A stretch of 12,276 nucleotides of DNA from Anaerolineae bacterium (GTDB taxonomy: Bacteria; Chloroflexota; Anaerolineae; Anaerolineales; Villigracilaceae), in NCBI GenBank assembly GCA_003694975.1, contig RFJH01000154.1:1-12276 (forward strand), read 5' to 3'. The translations under genes and the position numbers were made by a program. Below, one piece after another: positions 6,416-12,276 of this stretch (the stretch's first letter is position 1; every line of letters starts with the position of its first letter). The notes below the pieces were generated by a model. The model was not told the origin of the DNA, ran no database searches, and saw only the letters and a list, made by a program, of their open reading frames with translations.

Positions 6416-8356
6416 ATGACGAAGACCGACCTGATTCTTCTCGCCCTGGATGAAACGGCGACTCTGACATTGATGGAACGCGCACTGCGGGCAGCGGGGT
6501 ACGAGACAGCCGTTGCACATGAGGAGGCCTCTCTGCAAAAGGCGCTCCAGGAGAGCAGCCCGGCCCTGGTGCTGGTGGGAGAACGCCTCGATGGAAAAGA
6601 CGGGTTGCAACTGGCCGATGCGTTACTGGAACGTTTCCCCACCTTGCCCATCGTGCTTTTTAGTGAGCGTGATAGGCCTGAACTGGCCAGAGAAGCCTTG
6701 AGAATCGGCATCAGTGGCTACCTCCATCCGCCATTGCGCATGCAGGATATCGTCGCGGCCATCCGGCAGAGCCTGGAGCGCGCCCGGCGACTCGGCGATT
6801 GGCTGCGACGCGAGGTCAAACGTACTACCGCCTCGCTGGAACGACGCGTCAACGAACTGGAGACCCTGTTGCGCCTGGGACGGCAAATCACCGCTTCCCT
6901 GGATTTGGAGACGGTGCTGAAGAGCGTGGTCGTCGCAGCCGTAGACCTGACCGGCGCCGAAGAGGGCGGTCTCCTCATGCTCAGCGAGGATGGCCGGGAA
7001 CTCTATCTGCGCGCCGGGCACAACTTCGAGGCCGGCGAAGGAGGGGATTTCCGTCTGCCGGTGCAAGGTAGCCTGGCCGGGCAAGTAGTGGAAAGCAAAG
7101 AGCCACTTGTGCTCAACAGCCCCGACCCTCAGAAAATCAAAACGGCTTACCTGGTTCACGCCCTGATCTACGTCCCCCTGCGCTTGAAAGAGCGCGTCAT
7201 CGGCGTCTTGGGAGTGGATAACCGTGTGCAACGCCGACCGTTCACGCAGCACCATGCCTTGCTGATGGCCGTGTTGGCCGATTACGCGGCCATTGCCATC
7301 GAGAACGCGCGTCTGTATCGCCTCTCGGAAGCAGAGCGCGCCAAACTCGAAACCACGTTTGGTAACATCGAGGACGGTGTGATGCTGCTCGATACCGAGA
7401 ATCGCATTTTGTTGATCAACGACGCCATGCGTCGCGCCTTTAACTTGAATCAGAGCAACCTGATCGGGCAGCACGTTCTGAATGTTATTACGCATGATGA
7501 CCTGGTCTCCATGCTGGAGCGAAGCGAGAAAGATGCCCTCAAGTACCATGAAATCCACTTCGAGGACGGGCAGGTCTTCAACGCGCAATATACGCCGATT
7601 CCCGGTGTGGGCGCGGCCATCACCATGCAGGATATCACCTATCTCAAGGAACTGGACCGCATCAAGAACGACTTTGTGCATACCGTCTCACACGACCTGC
7701 GCTCTCCCCTGACCGCCGTCCTGGGCTACACCGAACTTCTGGAACGCGTCGGACCGCTCAATGAGCAGCAGATGACCTTCGTCCGTCGCATCCAGAGCAG
7801 CATCCAGGCCATCACCGCCCTGGTGGATGACTTGCTCGACCTGGGACGCATCGAGGCCGGTTTCGATACGCGCCGCGAGATCGTTCATCTGGAAGGCATC
7901 TTGCACTATACGCTGGACAATCTGCAACTCCAGATCGAGCAGAAGGGTATCCGTGTGCATTCCGAGGTGGAGGCCGACCTGCCGCCTGTGCGTGGCAACC
8001 CCATTCGTCTGCGCCAGATGCTGGATAACCTGATCGGTAACGCCATCAAATACACGCCGGAGGGAGGGGACATCTGGGTTGATATGAACGTCAGAGACCA
8101 ACAGGTTATCATTCGCGTTCGAGATTCTGGCCCCGGCATCCCTCCTGAAGACCAGCCGCATATCTTTGATAAGTTTTATCGAGCCAGCAACGTTCCTCCC
8201 GGTGTCTCCGGCTCAGGCCTGGGACTGGCCATCGTCAAATCCATTGTGGAGAGCCACCAGGGGCGCGTGTGGGTCGAATCGACTCTCGGCGAAGGTTCGA
8301 CCTTTATTGTCGTCCTTCCCTCTTATGATGTGGAAACTCTACCATCGCCGCCCTGA
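6416..8356 (+). CDS. Sensor histidine kinase with pseudo-receiver, GAF and PAS domains
   Basis: The 646-residue protein has five parts: receiver-like domain (about 5-120), GAF (about 150-302), PAS (about 308-412), HisKA (about 413-485) and HATPase (about 525-636). The kinase core looks active: phosphoacceptor His426 in VSHDLRSPL, N box NLIGNAIKYTPEGG with Asn542, G1 box DSGPGI (570-575), F box IFDKFYRA and G2 box GSGLGL (599-604). The receiver is not canonical: Gly55 stands where the phosphoacceptor Asp should be, Leu11 replaces one acid of the pair, and Pro105 replaces the Lys, although Ser83 fills the Thr/Ser position. There is no membrane segment, so it senses cytoplasmic signals through GAF and PAS. 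The ATG is poorly matched to a ribosome binding site, which suggests coupling to the upstream gene. No partner response regulator is present in the window. Confidence 0.92.
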   Translation: MTKTDLILLALDETATLTLMERALRAAGYETAVAHEEASLQKALQESSPALVLVGERLDGKDGLQLADALLERFPTLPIVLFSERDRPELAREALRIGISGYLHPPLRMQDIVAAIRQSLERARRLGDWLRREVKRTTASLERRVNELETLLRLGRQITASLDLETVLKSVVVAAVDLTGAEEGGLLMLSEDGRELYLRAGHNFEAGEGGDFRLPVQGSLAGQVVESKEPLVLNSPDPQKIKTAYLVHALIYVPLRLKERVIGVLGVDNRVQRRPFTQHHALLMAVLADYAAIAIENARLYRLSEAERAKLETTFGNIEDGVMLLDTENRILLINDAMRRAFNLNQSNLIGQHVLNVITHDDLVSMLERSEKDALKYHEIHFEDGQVFNAQYTPIPGVGAAITMQDITYLKELDRIKNDFVHTVSHDLRSPLTAVLGYTELLERVGPLNEQQMTFVRRIQSSIQAITALVDDLLDLGRIEAGFDTRREIVHLEGILHYTLDNLQLQIEQKGIRVHSEVEADLPPVRGNPIRLRQMLDNLIGNAIKYTPEGGDIWVDMNVRDQQVIIRVRDSGPGIPPEDQPHIFDKFYRASNVPPGVSGSGLGLAIVKSIVESHQGRVWVESTLGEGSTFIVVLPSYDVETLPSPP

Positions 8357-8367
8357 GTTAAAGCCAT

Positions 8368-8394
8368 GCCTCCGCAGTTCCCTGCGGAGGCTTT
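8368..8394 (+). terminator. Hairpin terminator after the histidine kinase gene
   Basis: A perfect 10-bp inverted repeat (GCCTCCGCAG and CTGCGGAGGC) with a TTCC loop begins 11 nt after the kinase stop codon. It is followed by only TTT before CG, so the U-tract is short. The GC-rich stem and its place right after a stop codon favour an intrinsic terminator, possibly an imperfect one. Confidence 0.7.
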
Positions 8395-8604
8395 CGCCAA
8401 AGGAGGAGACAGTGAGGAGCATCTTGGAGGTGTCTGTTCCGTCTCCATGCGTATCATACCGCATATTTCTATTTGCCATAGAGCCAAACGTCACCTCTCA
8501 ATAGTGACGTTGTTCACAAACAGGCCTTTTCTCAGGGCTTTTTCACCGCTTGTGAGACGCTCAAGGGAACATTCGCTTATTCGGCCTCGGAGGTCCTTTT
8601 CCTG
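8395..8604 (+). other. Leader region upstream of proS with inverted repeats
   Basis: No credible gene lies here; a 79-codon frame spanning it has no ribosome binding site and runs through the terminator hairpin. The region holds an 8-bp dyad (8487-8511), a weak 5-bp hairpin AGGCC/GGCTT followed by a T-run (8522-8543), and a 6-bp repeat TCACAA/TTGTGA (8514-8519 and 8550-8555). GGAGG (8589-8593) lies 11 nt before the proS ATG and is its likely ribosome binding site. TATCAT at 8452-8457 could be a -10 element but has no fitting -35. I looked for the T-box core AGGGTGGNACCGCG, common before synthetase genes in some phyla, and did not find it. Confidence 0.45.
8487..8511 (+). repeat. 8-bp inverted repeat in the proS leader
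   Basis: AACGTCAC and GTGACGTT form a perfect dyad around a 9-nt centre. No T-run follows, so it is unlikely to be a terminator. It could be an operator for a dimeric regulator or a stem in the 5' leader RNA; the sequence does not decide between them. Confidence 0.5.
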
Positions 8605-10362
8605 ATGAGACTATCACATCTCTTCGGCCAAACACTTCGTCAACCGCCTGCGGAGGCGGAGGTCGCCAGCCATCAATTGCTCATGCGGGCGGGCTTCATC
8701 CGTCCACTCGGCGCGGGCATCTTCTCCTACCTGCACCTGGCGCGGCGCTCGATGAACAAGATCGAGGCCATCTTGCGGCAGGAGATGGATGCCATCGGCG
8801 GACAGGAAATCACCATGCCGGTGGTCCACCCTGCCGACATCTGGAAAGCGACCGGTCGCTGGCATCAGATCGGCGCCGAGATGGGGCGCTTCAAAGACCG
8901 CAACGGGCATGATATGGTGCTGGCGATGACGCACGAGGAAGTCGTCGCCGACCTGGTGCGGCGCGAGGTGCACTCGTATAAGCAACTGCCACGCCTGATC
9001 TACCACATCCAGACCAAATGGCGCGATGACCCGCGTCCGCGCGCCGGCCTGATTCGCGTGCGTGAGTTCACGATGAAAGATAGTTACAGCCTGGACGCCG
9101 ACTGGGAAGGCCTGGAAAAGCAGTATCGCGCCCACTATCAGGCCTATTTCAACATCTTCCACCGCTGCGGCCTGCCGGTCGTCGCCGTGGCCTCAGACGT
9201 GGGCATGATGGGCGGCAAACTGGCGCACGAATTCATGTATCTCACGCCCATCGGCGAGGATACCCTCCTGATCTGCGATTCCTGCGGCTATATGGCCAAC
9301 CGCCAGGTCGCCCGCTTCCAGAAACGCTCCCCCGCGCCGGAAGACCCGCGCCCGCTGGAGAAGGTCGCTACGCCGGAGACGAACACCATCGAAGCCCTGG
9401 CGCGCTTTCTGGAAATCCCCGCCTCCCGCACGGCGAAGGCGGTCTTCCTGATGGCCGAGGTCGAGGAAGAGGGGCGCTTCGTGGAGAAGTTCGTCTTCGC
9501 GGTAGTGCGCGGCGATATGGACCTGAACGAGACAAAACTGGCGAACGCCGTCGGCGCGCGGTCGCTGCGCCCTGCCACGGAGGAGGAAATCCGCGCCATC
9601 GGCGCGGAGCCGGGATACGGTTCACCCATCGGCGTGAAAGGGGCGTTGATTGTGGTGGACGATCTTATCCCCGAATCGCCGAATCTGGTCGCCGGCGCGA
9701 ACGAGGCGGGATACCACTTCCTGAACGTCAATTACGGGCGGGATTACACCGCCGACCTCGTGGCCGATATCGCCGTGGCCGCCGATGGAGCGCCCTGCCC
9801 CGAATGCGGCGAAGCGATGTCCGCCCGGCGCGGCGTGGAGGTGGGCAACATCTTCCAACTCGGCACGCGCTACAGCGAAGCCCTGGGCTGCACCTTCCTC
9901 GATAAGGACGGGGAGCGCAAACCGGTGGTGATGGGCTCCTACGGCATCGGCGTGGGGCGTCTCCTGGCCTGCGTGGCGGAGGAACACCACGACGAGCACG
10001 GCCTGGTCTGGCCGATCAGCGTCGCCCCGTTCCAGGTGCACCTCGTCGCACTGCGCGGCGGCGAGGAGACCGCCGAAGCCCTCTACGCCGAACTGACCGA
10101 AACGGGCGTCGAAGTCCTCTACGACGACCGCGAGGAGAGCGCCGGGGTCAAGTTCAAAGATGCCGACCTGATCGGGGTCCCGATCCGGCTCACGGTCGGG
10201 GAGCGTTCGCTGGCGCGCGGCGGGGTGGAGGTCAAGTTACGGCGCGAGGCGGAGCGCGTCCTCGTCCCGCGCGAGGCGGTGCGCGCGCACGTAGAGGGTC
10301 AGATTCGGGCGCTGGAGGCGGAGATCGCCGCCCGCGTCGTGCCCGTCGAGTACCGCGTCTGA
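8605..10362 (+). CDS. proS: Prolyl-tRNA synthetase, bacterial type with editing domain
   Basis: This 585-residue class II synthetase charges tRNA-Pro with proline in the cytoplasm. Motif 1 begins at RPLGAGIF (33-40) and runs to MPVVHPADIW, motif 2 is RPRAGLIRVREFTMKDSYSL (144-163), and motif 3 is MGSYGIGVGRLLA (443-455). The bacterial editing insertion (about 229-400) is present, with Lys278 in SRTAKAVFL matching the Lys279 region of the E. coli enzyme, RGDMDLNETK (302-311) and His371 in GYHFLNVNY. The anticodon-binding domain covers about 475-570. Two Cys pairs, CDSC (224-227) and CPEC (398-401), flank the editing domain and could bind zinc; as I recall it, the E. coli enzyme lacks them. A downstream gene starts 3 nt after the stop, so proS heads a short operon. 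Confidence 0.97.
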   Translation: MRLSHLFGQTLRQPPAEAEVASHQLLMRAGFIRPLGAGIFSYLHLARRSMNKIEAILRQEMDAIGGQEITMPVVHPADIWKATGRWHQIGAEMGRFKDRNGHDMVLAMTHEEVVADLVRREVHSYKQLPRLIYHIQTKWRDDPRPRAGLIRVREFTMKDSYSLDADWEGLEKQYRAHYQAYFNIFHRCGLPVVAVASDVGMMGGKLAHEFMYLTPIGEDTLLICDSCGYMANRQVARFQKRSPAPEDPRPLEKVATPETNTIEALARFLEIPASRTAKAVFLMAEVEEEGRFVEKFVFAVVRGDMDLNETKLANAVGARSLRPATEEEIRAIGAEPGYGSPIGVKGALIVVDDLIPESPNLVAGANEAGYHFLNVNYGRDYTADLVADIAVAADGAPCPECGEAMSARRGVEVGNIFQLGTRYSEALGCTFLDKDGERKPVVMGSYGIGVGRLLACVAEEHHDEHGLVWPISVAPFQVHLVALRGGEETAEALYAELTETGVEVLYDDREESAGVKFKDADLIGVPIRLTVGERSLARGGVEVKLRREAERVLVPREAVRAHVEGQIRALEAEIAARVVPVEYRV

Positions 10363-10365
10363 GTC

Positions 10366-11166
10366 ATGCCCGCCATTGACATCGCCCATCTCAAGAGTCA
10401 GGCCACCTATCTGGGTTCGCTCTTCACGAACCCGGAGAAGTTTGTGCGCGTCCTGCACGAGACGCTGGATTTTTACGTCAACCGCACGCGGCGCAGAGGG
10501 CAGGCCATTGCGCCGGCCTCCCTGCTACCCACCTATCGCACGCCGCCTCTCGTCTTGCGGTACATTCAGGGCGAACTCGCCCCGCGCGCCCGCGCGAACC
10601 CCGTCCGCGCGCTCGAACTGGCCGACGAACTCTGGGACGCGGGCTATCTGGAGACCCGGCTGCTGGCCGCGTTCCTGCTGGGGCAAATCCCCCCTCAAGA
10701 GGAACGCCTCCTGGCGCGCCTCACGGCCTGGATGGGACAGGTGCGCGATCCCAACGTGCGCACATCCTTGCTTTCCATCAGCCTCTCCCGCCTGCGCAAG
10801 GAAACCCCCGACCGCTTTCTCGCCCTGGTCGCCGAGTGGTTGCATCCGGCGCGCGAGCACCTCTGGTCGAACGGCATCCGGGCGCTTCTGCCACTGATCG
10901 CCGACCCCGATTTCGAGAACCTGCCCGCCGTTTTCCGCATCGTTGAACCGGCCCTCCTGGCGGCCCCGACGGCGTTGCAATACGACCTGGAGGAACTCAT
11001 CCTGGCCTTGCACCGCGCTTCGCCGGTCGAGACGCGCGTTTTCTTGAAGGACGTCCTCGCCCGCGCGGAGACCCCGCAAACCGCCATCTTGCTACGCCGA
11101 ATCTCTCCCGCCTTCCCCCCAGACCTGCGCGAGGCGTTGCGCGACCGGTTGCGTCCCCGACGCTGA
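10366..11166 (+). CDS. HEAT/AlkD-like alpha-helical repeat protein
   Basis: This 266-residue protein is not firmly recognised. It is almost all predicted helix, rich in Leu, Ala and Arg, with paired helices about 35-45 residues apart, as in HEAT-like repeats. Segments such as DPNVRTSLLSISLSRLRKE (near 127-145), the helix pair near 150-175, and a closing ETRVFLKDVL...LLRRISPAFP stretch resemble the DNA alkylation repair (AlkD) superfamily in layout. I cannot identify AlkD's catalytic Asp and Trp residues, so a scaffold or a non-catalytic relative is as likely as a glycosylase. No signal peptide or membrane segment is present. The ATG is 3 nt after the proS stop without a good ribosome binding site, which points to translational coupling with proS. 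Confidence 0.7.
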   Translation: MPAIDIAHLKSQATYLGSLFTNPEKFVRVLHETLDFYVNRTRRRGQAIAPASLLPTYRTPPLVLRYIQGELAPRARANPVRALELADELWDAGYLETRLLAAFLLGQIPPQEERLLARLTAWMGQVRDPNVRTSLLSISLSRLRKETPDRFLALVAEWLHPAREHLWSNGIRALLPLIADPDFENLPAVFRIVEPALLAAPTALQYDLEELILALHRASPVETRVFLKDVLARAETPQTAILLRRISPAFPPDLREALRDRLRPRR

Positions 11167-11196
11167 CGCGGACGACCCCCACCCCGGAGAAGAACC

Positions 11197-11682
11197 ATGA
11201 CGATTGACCCGAAACGCCTGATTTTCTTGCACGGCCTGGAAAGCAGCAGTCAGAGCAGCAAGGCCGTTCTCCTGCGAAGCCTTTTCCCCGGCATGTTGAC
11301 CCCGGATTTCACCGGCTCGTTGGAAGAACGCATGGCGCAACTCGCCCCCATCCTGGGCGATGCGACCGGTTGGATGATTATCGGCTCCAGTTTCGGCGGG
11401 CTGATGGGAGCGCTTTTCACCTGTCAGCACCCCCATCAGGTGCGCAAGTTGATCCTGCTGGCTCCGGCGCTCAACCTGCCTGCCTTTGCCGAGAACCTCC
11501 CCGCGCCGGTGGACGTGCCGACCGTGGTCATCCACGGCACGCAGGATGACGTCGTCCCGCTGGAGCCGGTGCGAGCATTGGCCAAACGTGTCTTCCGCAA
11601 TCTGACCTATCATGTGGTCGAGGACGGCCATCGTCTGCAGAAGACCGTCCCGACGCTGGACTGGAAGGCACTGCTGGAATAG
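11197..11682 (+). CDS. Small alpha/beta-hydrolase family protein
   Basis: The 161-residue protein is a minimal alpha/beta hydrolase without a cap domain, near the size of YqiA/UPF0227-like or KANL3/Tex30-like esterases. It shows an oxyanion-region HGLESS (12-17), the nucleophile elbow GSSFGG (63-68) with Ser65, the acid-bearing HGTQDDVVP (113-121) with Asp117, and the terminal His145 in EDGHRL. The full catalytic triad is thus present and the enzyme is probably an active cytoplasmic esterase or thioesterase; the substrate is unknown. GGAGAAG (11186-11192) is a good ribosome binding site. The gene lies 30 nt after the helical-repeat gene and probably ends the proS transcript. Confidence 0.88.
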   Translation: MTIDPKRLIFLHGLESSSQSSKAVLLRSLFPGMLTPDFTGSLEERMAQLAPILGDATGWMIIGSSFGGLMGALFTCQHPHQVRKLILLAPALNLPAFAENLPAPVDVPTVVIHGTQDDVVPLEPVRALAKRVFRNLTYHVVEDGHRLQKTVPTLDWKALLE

Positions 11683-11717
11683 AGCAACCGCCCCCCTTTT
11701 CCTGTGCTACAGAAGCA

Positions 11718-11747
11718 AAACGGGTCAACGCCTGGGTTGACCCGTTT
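11718..11747. terminator. Bidirectional hairpin terminator between convergent genes
   Basis: A perfect 12-bp stem (AAACGGGTCAAC and GTTGACCCGTTT) encloses a GCCTGG loop. It lies between the hydrolase stop (11682) and the ankyrin gene stop (11752), which converge. On the minus strand the stem ends in TTTT; on the plus strand in GTTTGTG, so it should work better for the ankyrin transcript but can serve both. Confidence 0.85.
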
Positions 11748-11751
11748 GTGA

Positions 11752-12276
11752 TTAAGGTTTTCGGATACTTCTGGCTTTTGTCTTACGGAAGCGCTTGGTG
11801 ATTTCAGAGCGGAGCACCTCGGCAGCCCTCTCCTGGTTGGATTCCACTGCCCAATCGAGGGGAGTTTTCCCGTTATCGTCCTTGATTTTCAAGTCGGCTC
11901 CGTTGTAGAGCAAAAGGATAATCATCTCGGTCTGGCCGGTTTGGGCGGCGAGGTGGAGAGGGGTTGCGCCGTCCGCCCGTCGGGCATTCGGGTCGGCGCC
12001 GTGATCCAGGAGGATGCGCGCGGCTTCAAGTTGTTTGCCCTCGACGGCGGCGTGCAGAGGGGTTGACTTGAGAGGGTTATTGGCAGGCAAATTGAGCGGT
12101 GCGCCGGCGCGGATGAGGAACTCAATCACCTCGCTTTGCCCGAATCGCGCCGCCACGCTCAGGGGAGGAAAGCCATCTTCGCCACAGGCGTCCACCATTT
12201 CAGGCTGTCGGGCAAGGATGCGGATGATCTGGCTGGTCCTCCCCAAAGCGGCTGCTTCACAAATGTTGAGCAGGAC
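11752..12276 (-). CDS. Ankyrin-repeat protein (5' end cut by window edge)
   Basis: The frame continues without a stop to the window edge, so the real start lies outside. The visible part is 174 residues. It starts in VLLNICEAAALG, a typical first ankyrin helix, so only a few residues may be missing. About four to five ankyrin repeats follow, with clear cores GFPPLSVAARFG, STPLHAAVEGKQ, ATPLHLAAQTGQ and KTPLDWAVESNQ, and the GADxN/GADxK turns between them. The C-terminus is a basic tail (RFRKTKARSIRKP). No membrane segment or signal is seen in this part. Ankyrin arrays bind protein partners; the partner is unknown. A TTG at 12246 could be taken as a start but would cut the first repeat. Confidence 0.9.
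   Translation of the reverse strand, partial: VLLNICEAAALGRTSQIIRILARQPEMVDACGEDGFPPLSVAARFGQSEVIEFLIRAGAPLNLPANNPLKSTPLHAAVEGKQLEAARILLDHGADPNARRADGATPLHLAAQTGQTEMIILLLYNGADLKIKDDNGKTPLDWAVESNQERAAEVLRSEITKRFRKTKARSIRKP

Noticed and set aside
6623..7681. 352-codon minus-strand open frame
   Set aside because: It is antisense to the GAF and PAS regions of the kinase gene, with shadow-like composition and no recognisable domain.
8395..8604. T-box riboswitch before proS
   Set aside because: The conserved T-box core is absent and no proper antiterminator/terminator pair could be drawn.
8366..8605. 79-codon plus-strand open frame before proS
   Set aside because: It starts inside the terminator hairpin area, has no ribosome binding site and no recognisable protein character.
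12244..12246. TTG start for the ankyrin gene
   Set aside because: The frame stays open upstream and encodes a typical first ankyrin helix, so the gene most likely begins beyond the window edge.
1..12276. CRISPR array, mobile element, tRNA or defence system
   Set aside because: No regularly spaced repeats, transposase or integrase motifs, cloverleaf pattern or known defence domains were seen when reading both strands.

Overview
The window is high-GC bacterial chromosome with tightly packed, mostly housekeeping-type genes. The style fits a Chloroflexota (Anaerolineae-like) genome: receiver-GAF sensor proteins in tandem, a GH13 glucosidase, a ProRS with Cys pairs around its editing domain, and YitT and ankyrin proteins. 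This lineage is an inference from gene style only; no marker gene here proves it.

Layout. Positions 1-3465 hold a compact minus-strand operon, read right to left: a family-2 glycosyltransferase with two C-terminal membrane helices, a class I SAM methyltransferase (ATGA overlap), a beta-hydroxyacid dehydrogenase of the tartronate-semialdehyde reductase type (17-nt gap), and a YitT/DUF2179 membrane protein (GTGA overlap) whose last few residues lie outside the window. A good promoter (TATAAT) sits just before the glycosyltransferase and would give an almost leaderless mRNA. Upstream of it, also on the minus strand, is a complete GH13 oligo-1,6-glucosidase-type enzyme (3498-5081).

A 137-nt divergent promoter region (5082-5218) separates this from two plus-strand signalling genes (5219-8356). 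The two proteins look like paralogues: receiver-like domain, helical linker, GAF domain, HisKA-like helices. Only the second has a PAS domain, a genuine HisKA phosphoacceptor His and an ATPase domain. Both receiver domains have lost the phosphoacceptor Asp (Asn57 and Gly55), and the first protein has also lost the HisKA His (Asn334) and ends before any ATPase domain. This pseudo-receiver/pseudokinase plus active-kinase pair is the most interesting thing in the window.

A strong terminator-like hairpin and a 248-nt leader with further inverted repeats precede proS (prolyl-tRNA synthetase, 8605-10362). It is followed after 3 nt by a HEAT/AlkD-like helical-repeat protein and then by a small alpha/beta hydrolase. 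A 12-bp-stem hairpin at 11718-11747 separates this rightward unit from a convergent ankyrin-repeat gene that runs off the right edge. I saw no tRNA, rRNA, CRISPR array, insertion sequence or phage gene.
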